Shown piece after piece: positions 6,596-15,346 of a stretch of DNA of 23,033 nucleotides. The notes beneath the pieces were generated by a model, which had not been told where the DNA came from, did not search any database, and saw only the letters and a list, made by a program, of their open reading frames with translations. Location of the stretch: the NCBI GenBank assembly GCA_020846575.1, contig JADLDQ010000122.1, positions 1 through 23,033 on the forward strand, given 5' to 3'. A program made the position numbers and the translations under genes. This DNA is from Burkholderiales bacterium (GTDB taxonomy: Bacteria; Pseudomonadota; Gammaproteobacteria; Burkholderiales; SG8-39). Each line of letters opens with the position of its first letter. The first letter of the stretch is position 1.

Positions 6596-8701
6596 ATGGG
6601 ATATTTCGTAGGAAGCGACGTTGGCGGCACCTTCACCGATCTGTGGGTGAGCTCCAGCGACGGTCACACCCGGGTGTTCAAGTCGCCGACCACCGCGGAC
6701 GTGCTGGGCGGGGTCATCGACGCGATCGGCCTCGCCGCGCAGGCTTACGGCACGGACTTCAACGATTTCTGCGCGCGTATCGAGCGTTTCGGACACGGCA
6801 CCACCGTGGGCCTGAACGCGCTGTTGACCGGCACCGCGGCGAAGACCGCGGTGCTCACCACCCGCGGCTTCGGCGACACGCTGGAGATCGGGCGCCTTCG
6901 CCGCCAGAGTTCCGGCATGAACGAAGTCGAGTTTACCGATGCGTTCCTGCGCAACCGCTTCCCGCCGCTGGTGCGCCGCGCGCGCGTGGTCGAGATCGAC
7001 GAGCGCATCGATATCTCCGGTCGCGTCGTCGCGCCGCTCGACGAGGCGCAGGCGCGCGCTGCGCTGCGGCGGCTGCGGGCCGAGGGCATCGAGGCGATCG
7101 CGGTCTGCACGCTCTGGGCCACGCACAACCCGATGCACGAGAACCGGCTTCGCGAGCTCGCTCGCGAGGAGCTTCCCGAGGCCTTCGTGAGCGTCTCGCA
7201 CGAGATCTCGCCGGCGGTGGGAGAGTACGCCCGCATGTCCACCACGGCGGCCAACGCGGCGCTGGGGCCGCTCGCCGGGCGCTACCTCGCCAAGCTGGAG
7301 GCGACACTGCGCGCGGCGGGGATGCGGGTGCCGCTGCTGATGATGACCTGTTCGGGCGGCGTGCTGCCCACCGCGGTGCTCGGCGAGCGGCCGGCGTTCG
7401 CGCTCTTCTCCGGGCCCGCGGCGGGCGTCATGGGCTCGCAGGCGATCGGCGCCCGGATCGGGCTCTCGAACCTGCTCACCACCGACATCGGCGGCACCAG
7501 CTTCGACGTGGGCGTGGTGGTCGCGGGCAAGCCGATCATGCGCACGGAGATCGCGCTCGCCGGCGCGGATATCCGGGTGCACTCGATCGACGTCGACTCC
7601 ATCGGCGCGGGCGGCGGCAGCATCGCCAGCGTGCAGTTCGGCGAGCTGCGCGTCGGCCCGAAGAGCGCCGGCGCCAACCCCGGGCCGGCCTGCTACGGCC
7701 GCGGCGGCACGCTGCCCACCGCCACCGACGCGGACCTGGTCCTGGGCGTGCTCGACCCGGACTATTTCATCGGCGGGCGTATGAAGCTCGATGCCGACGC
7801 CGCCGCGCGGGCCATCCACGAGCACGTGGCGAAGCCGCTGGGCATGAGCGTGCGGGAGGCCGCCTGGGGTATCCGCGAGGTGCTCGACAGTCGCATGGCG
7901 GACCTGCTGCGCCGCATGACGGTGGAGCGCGGTTACGACCCGCGTGACTTCGCCCTGTTCGCCAACGGCGGCGCCGGCCCCTCGCACGCCTGGGTGCTCG
8001 CCGAGGAACTGGGTCTTTCGGGTTTCATCGTGCCGGCCGCCGCGACCGCGGTGTCGGCCTTCGGCGCCGGCAACGCCGACCTCGGCTTCACCGCGGAGGC
8101 GCCGACCTACGTGCGGGTGCGACCCGGCGCGGCGCCGGGCGCGGAGCAGCTCTCGAAGATCACCGCCGCGACCGCCGCGTGCGCGGCCGGGGTCCGCAGG
8201 AACCTGGAGGTCGCCGCCGCGCGGGGCAACGTCAGGATCGAACCTTTCGTCTCCATCCGTTTCCGCGGCCAGACACACCACCTGGACGAGCGTATCGAGG
8301 AGGGTGCGTTCGACCTGCCCGCCTGGGAGCGGCTGGTGTCGCAGTTCGAATCCCACTACGAGACGCTGTTCGGTCGCGGTGCGGCCTTCTCCAAGGCGGG
8401 CTACGAAATCCTCTCGGTGAGAGTGGCGGGAACGGGCGCACTGCCGCCGCCGGCCCTTGCGACGGTGGGCGAACCTCTCGCGCCGATGGGTTCACGCCGC
8501 GTGGTGTTCCGCGACGCCGGCGCGCCGCTCGAGACCGCCATCTACCGCACCGGCTTCCCGCGGGCGGGCGAGCGGGTCGAGGGGCCGGCGATCGTCGAAT
8601 TCCCCGGCCAGAGCGTGGTGGTGCCGCCGGGCGCCAGTGCCCGCGCGGACGAGTCCGGGAACCTGCACGTGACCAGGGCGAGTCGAGGAGCGCGACCATG
8701 A
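6596..8701 (+). CDS. HyuA-type subunit (hydantoinase A / acetone carboxylase beta-like)
   Basis: The 701-aa protein is a full-length hydantoinase A/oxoprolinase family subunit, an ATP-binding protein of the actin/hexokinase-like fold that phosphorylates its substrate. Motifs: the phosphate-binding GSDVGGTFTDLWV (6-18), GHGTTVGLNALL near 64, SGPAAGVMGSQAIG near 272, TTDIGGTSFDVGVVVAGKP near 297, and IGAGGGSIASV near 336. The C-terminal third matches the usual HyuA C-terminal domain. Related enzymes are N-methylhydantoinase, oxoprolinase, and the acetone and acetophenone carboxylases. The length (acetone carboxylase beta is about 717 aa) and the partner's extra domain favour the carboxylase branch. 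It overlaps the next gene by four bases (ATGA), so the two subunits are translationally coupled. The start is the ATG at 6596; its ribosome-binding site is weak. Confidence 0.93.
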   Translation: MGYFVGSDVGGTFTDLWVSSSDGHTRVFKSPTTADVLGGVIDAIGLAAQAYGTDFNDFCARIERFGHGTTVGLNALLTGTAAKTAVLTTRGFGDTLEIGRLRRQSSGMNEVEFTDAFLRNRFPPLVRRARVVEIDERIDISGRVVAPLDEAQARAALRRLRAEGIEAIAVCTLWATHNPMHENRLRELAREELPEAFVSVSHEISPAVGEYARMSTTAANAALGPLAGRYLAKLEATLRAAGMRVPLLMMTCSGGVLPTAVLGERPAFALFSGPAAGVMGSQAIGARIGLSNLLTTDIGGTSFDVGVVVAGKPIMRTEIALAGADIRVHSIDVDSIGAGGGSIASVQFGELRVGPKSAGANPGPACYGRGGTLPTATDADLVLGVLDPDYFIGGRMKLDADAAARAIHEHVAKPLGMSVREAAWGIREVLDSRMADLLRRMTVERGYDPRDFALFANGGAGPSHAWVLAEELGLSGFIVPAAATAVSAFGAGNADLGFTAEAPTYVRVRPGAAPGAEQLSKITAATAACAAGVRRNLEVAAARGNVRIEPFVSIRFRGQTHHLDERIEEGAFDLPAWERLVSQFESHYETLFGRGAAFSKAGYEILSVRVAGTGALPPPALATVGEPLAPMGSRRVVFRDAGAPLETAIYRTGFPRAGERVEGPAIVEFPGQSVVVPPGASARADESGNLHVTRASRGARP

Positions 8702-10908
8702 CGAGCAACGCCGCTGCGGCCGTGGCCGGTGTCGCCGTCGGCGCGGTGACCTTCGAGGTGATGCGCAACCGCCTGGTGGCCATCACCGAGGAGATGCGCA
8801 TCGCGCTGCAGAGCGTGTCGGGCTCGCCGACGGTGACCGAGGCGTCCGACTTCTTCACCGGCCTTTTCCTGACCGATGGTTCGGTCGCCTCGATGGGTTT
8901 CCAGGTCGCCTTCCAGGCGCCGGTGTGCGGCGCCGTGATTCGCCACATCAACGCGAGGCCCGAACTGAAGGTCGCCGACGGCGACATGTTCATCGGCAAC
9001 GACCCCTACATCGGGGCGCTGCACCAGAACGACGTGCAGATGCTGGGCCCCATCTACGCCGGGGATCGCATCGTCGCCTGGGCGGGGGTCCAGGCGCACC
9101 AGACCGATGTGGGCGGGATGGATTTCGCGAGCTGGTGCCCCAAGGCACGCAACGTATACCAGGAGGGCATGCGCATCCCCTGCGTGAAGCTGGTGGACAG
9201 GGGCGAGCTGCGCGAGGACGTGCTGGAGATGATCCTCACCGCCTCGCGGCTGCCGGACGCGCTGGGCCTGGATATCCGCGCCTTCATGGCGACGGTCAAC
9301 GTCGCCCGCAGCCGCATCGCGGAGCTCGCGTCGCGCTACGGGGCGGGTGTGCTGGAGGAGGTGATGCGGCGCATGATCGAATCTTCGGAGACGAAGATGC
9401 GCGCGCGGCTGCGCGAGCTGCCCGACGGTGAGTTCCACGCCTGCGACTTCCTCGAGCACGACGGCCACGAGAACGTCCTGTACAAGGTGGACGTGCGCAT
9501 CGAGAAGCGAGGCGAGCGTCTGCGGCTCGACTACGGCGGCTCGAGCCGTCAGGCGCCGGGCTTCATCAACTGCACCCGCGCCGGCCTGCAAGGCGCGGTG
9601 GCCGGCTCGGTGCTGCCGAGCCTTGCCTGGGACATGCAGTGGAACCAGGGCGCGCTCGCGCCGGTGGAGGTCGTGGCGCCCGACGGCCTGCTGTGCACCG
9701 CCCAGTTTCCGGCGCCGGTCGGCTCGGCCACCGTCGAGGCAATCTGGGTGACCTCGAACGCCACCATGCTGGCCCTCAACCGCATGCTCGCGACCGCGCC
9801 GGGATACGCCTACCGCGCCCAGGGCGTGAACGACGGGGCGATGGCGACCTTCAACCTGGGCGGGGTCAACCAGTACGGCGAACCCTTCGGACTGCACCTG
9901 ATGGACCCGCTCGCCGCAGGGGCCTCGGCCTTTCCCGCGAAGGACGGCGTCAACGCGGGCGGTCCGATCACCTCGCCGGTTTCGGCGATCGCCGATGTGG
10001 AGAAGAACGAGCAGGCATCGCCGCTGTTCTACCTGCACCGGCGCCTTGCCATCGACACCGCGGGCGCAGGGCAGTTCCGGGGGGGCCTCGCGGGCGAGGT
10101 GGCGCTGGCGCTCGGCGGCATCGGCCGCGCCGACGCGCTCATCATGACTCACGGCGCCGAGATGCCCAACACCCAGGGCCTGTGCGGCGGCTGGCCGGGC
10201 TCGACCATACGCCAGCGCATGGGCCGCGGGGCGGTGAAGGACGGCCGTGCGTGCGAAGGCCGGTGGCAGATCTTCGGACCGAAGCCCGGCCTCACGCCGA
10301 TGACCGGCGAGGACCTGTTCGCGGTCACCTGGCAGGGCGGCGGCGGCTACGGCGACCCGATCGAGCGCGACATCGAGGCGGTCGCCGCCGACGTGGCGGG
10401 CGGCTGGGTGTCGCCGAAGGCGGCGCGCGCGATCTACGGCGTGGTGTTGCGCGGCGGCAAGCCCAGCCCCGGGGCGAGCGCGAGACGCCGCCGGGCGATG
10501 CGCGTGCAGCGCGTCGGGAAGTTCCTCGAGGATCCGCAGCGGGTCTTCAGCGGCGAGCGCCTGCAGGCGATCGGCGCGAACCTGTTCATCGGCCGCGACC
10601 AGCGCGGGCTGCACGTGGTGACGCGCGCGGGCTGCATACTCGCGAGCGGCGACACCCGCTGGCGCCGCGGCGCCGTCGGCGTGACGCGCGAGCGAGTGCC
10701 CGCCGAGCACGGCATCACACTGCACCGGGGGCTGGCGGTGACCACCTGGTACTGCCCGCTGTCGGGAACGCTGCTCGCGGTGGACGTGCACGAGAAGGGC
10801 AGGACGCCCGAGGACGACGCGGTGCTCGACCTCGATCGCCTGGAACGCGTGCTGCGGGCCGGTGCCCCGCAGCCAGGCATCGACACGCCGGCGGATGCGG
10901 CGGACTGA
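8698..10908 (+). CDS. HyuB-type subunit fused to an acetone-carboxylase-gamma-like domain
   Basis: The first 580 or so residues are a hydantoinase B-type subunit: TFEVMRNRLVAITEEM, GDMFIGNDPYIGALHQNDVQ, GVQAHQTDVGG and WQGGGGYGDPIERD near the end of the domain. This subunit class catalyses the second half-reaction on the intermediate phosphorylated by HyuA. The remaining residues (about 600-736) look like the acetone carboxylase gamma subunit. IGANLFI (625-631) corresponds to the LGPKLFI region, AGCILASGDTRWRRGA to the CxCG...NWK region, and TWYCPLSGTLLAVDV to YFCPECGTLHDVE. Only one cysteine of each pair remains (C646 and C686), so zinc binding may be altered or lost. A 736-aa length is well above a plain HyuB. 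The start is fixed by the ATGA overlap with the HyuA stop. The family call is firm; the gamma-like domain is a by-eye comparison and less certain. Confidence 0.9.
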   Translation: MTSNAAAAVAGVAVGAVTFEVMRNRLVAITEEMRIALQSVSGSPTVTEASDFFTGLFLTDGSVASMGFQVAFQAPVCGAVIRHINARPELKVADGDMFIGNDPYIGALHQNDVQMLGPIYAGDRIVAWAGVQAHQTDVGGMDFASWCPKARNVYQEGMRIPCVKLVDRGELREDVLEMILTASRLPDALGLDIRAFMATVNVARSRIAELASRYGAGVLEEVMRRMIESSETKMRARLRELPDGEFHACDFLEHDGHENVLYKVDVRIEKRGERLRLDYGGSSRQAPGFINCTRAGLQGAVAGSVLPSLAWDMQWNQGALAPVEVVAPDGLLCTAQFPAPVGSATVEAIWVTSNATMLALNRMLATAPGYAYRAQGVNDGAMATFNLGGVNQYGEPFGLHLMDPLAAGASAFPAKDGVNAGGPITSPVSAIADVEKNEQASPLFYLHRRLAIDTAGAGQFRGGLAGEVALALGGIGRADALIMTHGAEMPNTQGLCGGWPGSTIRQRMGRGAVKDGRACEGRWQIFGPKPGLTPMTGEDLFAVTWQGGGGYGDPIERDIEAVAADVAGGWVSPKAARAIYGVVLRGGKPSPGASARRRRAMRVQRVGKFLEDPQRVFSGERLQAIGANLFIGRDQRGLHVVTRAGCILASGDTRWRRGAVGVTRERVPAEHGITLHRGLAVTTWYCPLSGTLLAVDVHEKGRTPEDDAVLDLDRLERVLRAGAPQPGIDTPADAAD

Positions 10909-10947
10909 GGCGCGTGCGCCGGCCCGCGGCGTCGAGTTTCGATGGCA

Positions 10948-10963
10948 GCCGGCCTAGGCCGGC
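10948..10963. repeat. 16-bp palindrome at a convergent gene end
   Basis: GCCGGCCTAGGCCGGC is a perfect palindrome lying between the converging HyuB and amidohydrolase genes. It includes the TAG stop codon of the latter (10956-10954, minus strand). It could help transcript ending from both sides, but it has no loop spacer or T-run, so a terminator role is doubtful. Confidence 0.5.
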
Positions 10964-11940
10964 AGCCGCATCAGCCTCCGCGCGTTGCCGGCGAAGATCA
11001 TTTCTTTCTCCTGCGGCGGAATCGGCATGCGCTCGATCGCCTCGATGGTGCGCCGGGTGCCGTAGTCGCCGAGCTGCGCGTCGAAGGGCGCGTCCGAGCC
11101 GAACAGGATATTCCCCGGTCCGTAGAAGTCGTAGGCGCACATCAGCGCCGGGGTGTTGCCGATGATCGCGGTGTCGGTGAGGAAGCGGCGGAAGTACTCC
11201 ACCGGCGGCTCGGTGAGTCCCTTGGTGAAGTTCGTCCGGTTGCGGAATTCCGACTGAAGGTAATGGTTGGTGATGCGCTCGGAGAAGTAGGGCACCATCG
11301 CGCCGCAGTGGTGGATGATCACCTTGAGCCTGGGGAGCTTCTCCATCACGCCGCTGAACACCATCCGCGTCATGGCGTAGGTCGATTCCACGATCAGGCC
11401 CCAGGTGTGCCAGATGAGGTACCTGGACTCGGTCTCGTCCGGGTAGTCGGGGACCTTCGGGTTGCGCTGCGGGTGGAACCAGATCGGCAGGTTCAGCTCG
11501 CACATCTTCTGGTAGATGGGCATGAACTCGGGCCGGTCCACCGGCTTGCCGTCGATAGGCGTGCGCAGCAGGATGCCGCGCAGCTTCAGCTCGTTCACCG
11601 CGCGCTCGATCTCCGCGAGCGAGGCGTCGATGTCGCCCGTGGGCAGCACCGCCGCGGCGCCGGCGAAGCGCCAGGGATGGCGTTCGACCAGGTCCGCCAG
11701 CTCGTCGTTGATGCGGCGCGCGAGGTCCGCCGCGCCGGCCGGGCCGGCGAGTTCCTCGGGACTCGCCCCCGGGACGGTGAGCACCTGCACCACGTCCGGG
11801 TAGCGGTCCATCAGCCGGAAGCGTGCGTCCAGGTCGTAGAGGCACACGTTGGTCTTCAGCTCGCGGATGGTGGACTGCTTCGCGAACATCAGCTCCTTGA
11901 GCCTGGGCGGAATCAGGTGGCAGTAGATGTCGATCTTCAA
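10954..11940 (-). CDS. Amidohydrolase family protein (ACMSD-like)
   Basis: The 328-aa protein is of the amidohydrolase 2 type, the group containing aminocarboxymuconate-semialdehyde decarboxylase and related metal-dependent decarboxylases and hydrolases. Visible sites are IDIYCHLIPP at the N-terminus, IWFHPQRNPK near 155, LKVIIHHCGAMVPYF near 205 and ILFGSDAPFD near 280. The usual HxH metal motif reads YxH here (Y6, H8), so one standard ligand is replaced. The most likely start is TTG at 11940, preceded by AGGGAG at good distance and giving the normal family N-terminus. An in-frame ATG 189 nt further upstream would add Arg/Pro-rich residues and run deep into the divergent promoter region. The gene converges on the HyuB gene and diverges from the periplasmic binding protein gene. 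Its substrate is unknown. Confidence 0.88.
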   Translation of the reverse strand: MKIDIYCHLIPPRLKELMFAKQSTIRELKTNVCLYDLDARFRLMDRYPDVVQVLTVPGASPEELAGPAGAADLARRINDELADLVERHPWRFAGAAAVLPTGDIDASLAEIERAVNELKLRGILLRTPIDGKPVDRPEFMPIYQKMCELNLPIWFHPQRNPKVPDYPDETESRYLIWHTWGLIVESTYAMTRMVFSGVMEKLPRLKVIIHHCGAMVPYFSERITNHYLQSEFRNRTNFTKGLTEPPVEYFRRFLTDTAIIGNTPALMCAYDFYGPGNILFGSDAPFDAQLGDYGTRRTIEAIERMPIPPQEKEMIFAGNARRLMRLPA

Positions 11941-12097
11941 GCGGCGGCTCCCTGGGTCAGCGACAGTTGCGGTCCCCGGGCACGGAGCCCGAGGCGAGCG
12001 TGAAGCATGCGGTGCGCGCCGCGGCGGCGCTTGATGCACGTCAAGGACAGGGCGCCGTGCAGCGCGGGTCCGGCCTGGAGCGCGCGCGGATCGTGAG

Positions 12098-12103
12098 TAC
12101 AAT
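12098..12103 (+). promoter_or_regulatory. Possible -10 box for the binding-protein gene
   Basis: TACAAT (five of six bases of the consensus) lies about 30 nt before the GTG start of the TctC-like gene, in the 194-bp divergent region. No good -35 match sits 16-18 bp upstream, so the promoter may need an activator or the match may be chance. Confidence 0.3.
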
Positions 12104-12134
12104 CCAGACTCCCTACCACTCGAGGGCAACGAGC

Positions 12135-13097
12135 GTGGGACGCCCCCGGTACACGGCCGCTCTGGCCGCCCTGTGCGTCTGTGGCGCCGCCGGCGCGCAG
12201 ACCTACCCGAGCAAGCCGATCCGCTTCATCGTCGCGAGCCAGCCCGGGGGCCTCGCCGATACGGTGCCGCGCCTGCTCGGCCCGCGGCTACAGGAGAATC
12301 TCGGAGCGCCGATCGTGATCGAGAATCGACCCGCGGGCGGCATCGTCACCGGCGCAGAGGCAGTCGCCCGGGCGGCGCCCGACGGCTACACGCTGCTGTC
12401 GGCGACGCCGCAGGTGGCGATCGTGCAGTCGATGGTGAAGGACCTCGCGTTCGACCCGCGCCGCGACCTCGCCCCGGTTTCACTGGTGGGCGTGGTGCCG
12501 AATCTGCTGATCGTCGCACCGGGAATGCCGGCGCGGACGCTGCGGGACCTGATCGCCTACGCGCGCGCCAACCCCGGACGGCTCAACTACTCCTCGACCG
12601 GCGCGGGCACCTCGGTGCACCTGTCGGCGGAGCTGTTCAAGCACTACGCCGGCGTGGACATCGTGCACGTGCCGTACAAGGGGGCCGCCGCCGCGACCAC
12701 CGCGCTCATCGCCGGCACGGTGGACCTCAGCGTCGAGACGCTGTCCTCGGCGATGCCCCACATCCGCGCGGGCAAGGTGCGCGTGCTGGCCACCTTCGCC
12801 CGCGAGCGCCTGCCGCAGCTGCCCGAGGTGCCGACCCTGTTCGAGTCCGGCTACAAGGAGCTGGAGATCAACGGCTGGGCGGGCGTGGTCACCACCGGCA
12901 AGACGCCGGCGCGTATCGTTGCGCGGCTGGATTCGGAGATCGGCAAGGCGCTCGCGCACGAGCCGACGGCGGCGCTGTACGACAAGGCCGGGCTCACCGT
13001 GCGCTATCAGAACGCGGCCGGTTTCGGCAGATTCTGGGACGAGGAGATCCAGCGTTTCGCCCTCGCGATCAAGGTGTCGGGGGCGCAGAAGAACTGA
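12135..13097 (+). CDS. Tripartite tricarboxylate transporter substrate-binding protein (Bug/TctC family)
   Basis: The 320-aa protein is a periplasmic solute-binding protein of the Bug/TctC family, which is greatly expanded in betaproteobacteria and binds small carboxylates and related compounds. It starts with a signal peptide of about 21 residues (hydrophobic AALAALCVCGAAGA, likely cleaved before QTYPSKPI). The mature part has IRFIVASQPGGLADTVPRLLG, VIENRPAGGIVTGAEAVARAAPDGYTLL, a VHVPYKGAAAATTALIAGTVDLSVE loop near 180 and a C-terminal helix. The GTG at 12135 follows GAGGG at good spacing and gives the expected length. The frame stays open upstream, but that part has no signal-peptide character. 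No tctA or tctB membrane genes are nearby, which is common for these orphans. It may capture the substrate of an adjacent pathway, but no sequence feature shows which compound. Confidence 0.93.
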   Translation: MGRPRYTAALAALCVCGAAGAQTYPSKPIRFIVASQPGGLADTVPRLLGPRLQENLGAPIVIENRPAGGIVTGAEAVARAAPDGYTLLSATPQVAIVQSMVKDLAFDPRRDLAPVSLVGVVPNLLIVAPGMPARTLRDLIAYARANPGRLNYSSTGAGTSVHLSAELFKHYAGVDIVHVPYKGAAAATTALIAGTVDLSVETLSSAMPHIRAGKVRVLATFARERLPQLPEVPTLFESGYKELEINGWAGVVTTGKTPARIVARLDSEIGKALAHEPTAALYDKAGLTVRYQNAAGFGRFWDEEIQRFALAIKVSGAQKN

Positions 13098-13193
13098 GCG
13101 CGAGCCCGCTCCAGATGAGGGGCTCGACGCAACGCGGACGCAAGAGGGGCTGAGGCTCCTCCTGCATGGTTCAGCGGCGGGAACGCAGGCGCC

Positions 13194-14579
13194 GTGGAAA
13201 GGCCGGGGCGAGTGATACGCAGCGCGATCTCCGAGCGGGTGCGCGACGCGGTATGGCGCGCGCCCGCGCGCGCGCCCGAGGACCGGCGCATGAGTGCGCG
13301 CGAGCTGGTGCGGCTGTTCGTCGTGCTCGTGCGGGATCTCGCCGACGGGGAGCTGAACCTGCGGGCCATGAGCCTCGCGTTCATGACGCTGCTTGCCATC
13401 GTGCCGCTGCTCGCGCTCGGGTTCTCGGTGCTCAAGGCCTTCGGCCTGTACCTGCAGCTCGAGCCGCTGCTCCAGGAGTTCCTGGCCCCCCTCGGGGAGA
13501 AGGGAGCGGAGATCGCCGCGCAGGCGATCGAGTTCCTCCAGAACCTGAAGGTCGGGGTTCTGGGGTCGGTGGGGCTCGCGCTGCTCGCTTATGCGGCGGT
13601 CTCGCTGGTGCAGAAGATGGAGGCGGCGTTCAATTTCATCTGGCAGATTTCCCGACCGCGCCGGTTCGCCGAGCGCTTCACCCGCTACCTGGGGCTGCTG
13701 CTGGTCGGCCCGCTGCTCGCGTTCTCAGCGCTCGGCATCACCGCCGCGGTCATGGACCTGGAACTGGTGCGCGAGCTGCTCGCGCTGGAACCCCTCGGCC
13801 CCGCGGTTTTCGTCGCCGGGCGCCTGGTGCCCTACCTGCTGGTGATCGGCGCCTTCACTTTCGCCTACGCCTTCATTCCCAACGCCAAGGTGCGTTTCGG
13901 CGCGGCGCTCGCGGGCGGCGCGGTCGGCGGGGCGCTGTGGCAGAGCGCAGGCTGGGCGTTCGCCGAGTTCGTCGTCGCCTCGGGCCGCTACACCATGGTA
14001 TACGCCGGCTTCGCCATCCTGGTGCTGTTCATGATCTGGGTATATCTCTCCTGGATCGTGCTGCTGCTCGGGGCGAGCGTGGCCTTCTACTGCCAGCACC
14101 CGCAGTATCTCCTGCCCCAGGGACGCAGCGCGCGGCTCTCCAACCGCATGCGCGAGCGCTTCGCGCTGGGCGTCATGTACCGCGTCGCCGAGCGCCACCT
14201 CGCGGGCGGGCCCGCGGCTTCGCGCGAGGCGCTCTCGCGCGAGTTCCGCGTGCCGCCCCAGGCGGCGCAACTGCTGCTCGACGCGCTCAAGCAGGCCGGA
14301 CTGCTCGCGCACACGGGCGACGAACCGCCCGGCTACCTGCCGGCGCGCGACCTGGCGCAGATACCGGTGGCCGAAGTGCTGCGCGCGGTGCGCTCGGCGG
14401 GGGAGACTCGCTACCTCGCTCCCGCGAGGCTGGCGGTGCCTTCGCAGGTCGAGTGCGCGCTCGGGCGGTTGGATGCGTCGGCTGCGGCGGCGCTCGACGG
14501 GGTGACGCTGAGAGACCTCGTCGCGCAGGCGCACGCCGAAACCGGTACGGCGCAGGCGCCGGCAGGCGCCGCGGCCTGA
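13194..14579 (+). CDS. YihY/BrkB family inner membrane protein
   Basis: The 461-aa protein belongs to the YihY/virulence factor BrkB family of polytopic inner membrane proteins (older annotations call such proteins ribonuclease BN, which is incorrect). About six hydrophobic segments lie between residues 58 and 305. They include AMSLAFMTLLAIVPLLALGFSV and MVYAGFAILVLFMIWVYLSWIVLLLGASVAFY, the latter with the conserved GA.VAFY...HPQ end. The tail from about 310 to 461 is soluble and helical and resembles a winged-helix domain. The GTG at 13194 gives an N-terminus like close relatives. An ATG at 13290 (429 aa) has a better ribosome-binding site (GAGGA) and is a serious alternative. The gene is unlinked in function to its neighbours as far as can be seen. 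Confidence 0.9.
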   Translation: MERPGRVIRSAISERVRDAVWRAPARAPEDRRMSARELVRLFVVLVRDLADGELNLRAMSLAFMTLLAIVPLLALGFSVLKAFGLYLQLEPLLQEFLAPLGEKGAEIAAQAIEFLQNLKVGVLGSVGLALLAYAAVSLVQKMEAAFNFIWQISRPRRFAERFTRYLGLLLVGPLLAFSALGITAAVMDLELVRELLALEPLGPAVFVAGRLVPYLLVIGAFTFAYAFIPNAKVRFGAALAGGAVGGALWQSAGWAFAEFVVASGRYTMVYAGFAILVLFMIWVYLSWIVLLLGASVAFYCQHPQYLLPQGRSARLSNRMRERFALGVMYRVAERHLAGGPAASREALSREFRVPPQAAQLLLDALKQAGLLAHTGDEPPGYLPARDLAQIPVAEVLRAVRSAGETRYLAPARLAVPSQVECALGRLDASAAAALDGVTLRDLVAQAHAETGTAQAPAGAAA

Positions 14580-14615
14580 GTGCGGGCGCGGGCGCGCGCG
14601 CCGTGCGTCCGCCGC

Positions 14616-15053
14616 TCAGCGTCCCGGCGCCTGCGGGGCCGCGCCGCCCGCGCCGGGTGCGACCGCGCCCGCCTTGCTCGCCTGATCGATCAGCTTGCCG
14701 ACCTGCGAATCGGGACGCACCGGCTCGATGAGCAGGATGTGCGCGCGGTTCAGCGACATGTAATCCGGCCCGTGCGGTTCCTGACCGCGCTTGATCAGCT
14801 GGTTGGCGACCTGCTTGGTCTCCTGGTTCACCTGCGAGCGGATGTAGTACACCTCGCGCAGCACCGGATAGGCGCCGCCGGCGTTCTCGAGTTTTCCGAA
14901 GAAAGCCTGACCGTTGGCGAGCAGCACTGCCTGGTAGGGCGTCGTCATCGGTGGGGCGGCCTGGCCGCGGTGGTTCTGCAGCACGATGACCGCGAGCAGT
15001 GCGACGGCGGCGATGCCGAGTATGCTGGCGAGGAGTGAGCCCGGTCTATCCAC
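14616..15053 (-). CDS. Conserved membrane-anchored hypothetical protein
   Basis: The 145-aa product starts at a GTG and has one N-terminal hydrophobic segment (LLASILGIAAVALLAVIVL, residues 7-25). A soluble domain follows with TTPYQAVLLANGQAFFGKLENAG, a YPVLREVYYIRSQVN stretch, EPHGPDYMSLNRAHILLIEPV, and an Ala/Gly/Pro-rich end. It resembles a conserved hypothetical family I know from betaproteobacteria, with no established function. The protein is probably held in the inner membrane with its domain outside the cytoplasm. It converges on the YihY gene (36-bp gap) and diverges from the TetR gene. Confidence 0.75.
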   Translation of the reverse strand: MDRPGSLLASILGIAAVALLAVIVLQNHRGQAAPPMTTPYQAVLLANGQAFFGKLENAGGAYPVLREVYYIRSQVNQETKQVANQLIKRGQEPHGPDYMSLNRAHILLIEPVRPDSQVGKLIDQASKAGAVAPGAGGAAPQAPGR

Positions 15054-15346
15054 GCGATATTCTCCCGCGACGATGGAACCGCCGGCGACGGCGGCGGCGT
15101 GCGCACGCTACCACGAAGCGCACGCGCGGGTCTCGCGACCGGCGGCCGCGGACTGCGGCCCGCAGTACCGGCCGCGACCCGCGTCGAACCGTGGCGTCGA
15201 ACCCTGCGCCAGCGCGTCGTTCGGTACGGGTGATCTCCTGGATTGACGCGCGCGGCGAAATGAATCAGCATGCCGTCACCCCAACAGCACCGCTCGGATG
15301 CGCAGCGCACACGCGCGCGGCGCCGGGCCGGAGAAAACGCAAGTCC

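Noticed and set aside
6248..8356. Minus-strand open frame of about 700 codons antisense to hyuA
   Set aside because: A shadow of the strongly supported HyuA gene. The translation is Arg/His/Gly-rich without family motifs.
11941..12129. Upstream ATG start for the amidohydrolase
   Set aside because: It would add 63 non-family residues and run deep into the divergent promoter region. The TTG at 11940 gives the normal N-terminus with AGGGAG upstream.
13101..13126. Hairpin after the binding-protein gene as a terminator
   Set aside because: A 7-bp stem (CGAGCCC / GGGCTCG) with a 12-base loop and no T-run; too weak to call in GC-rich DNA.
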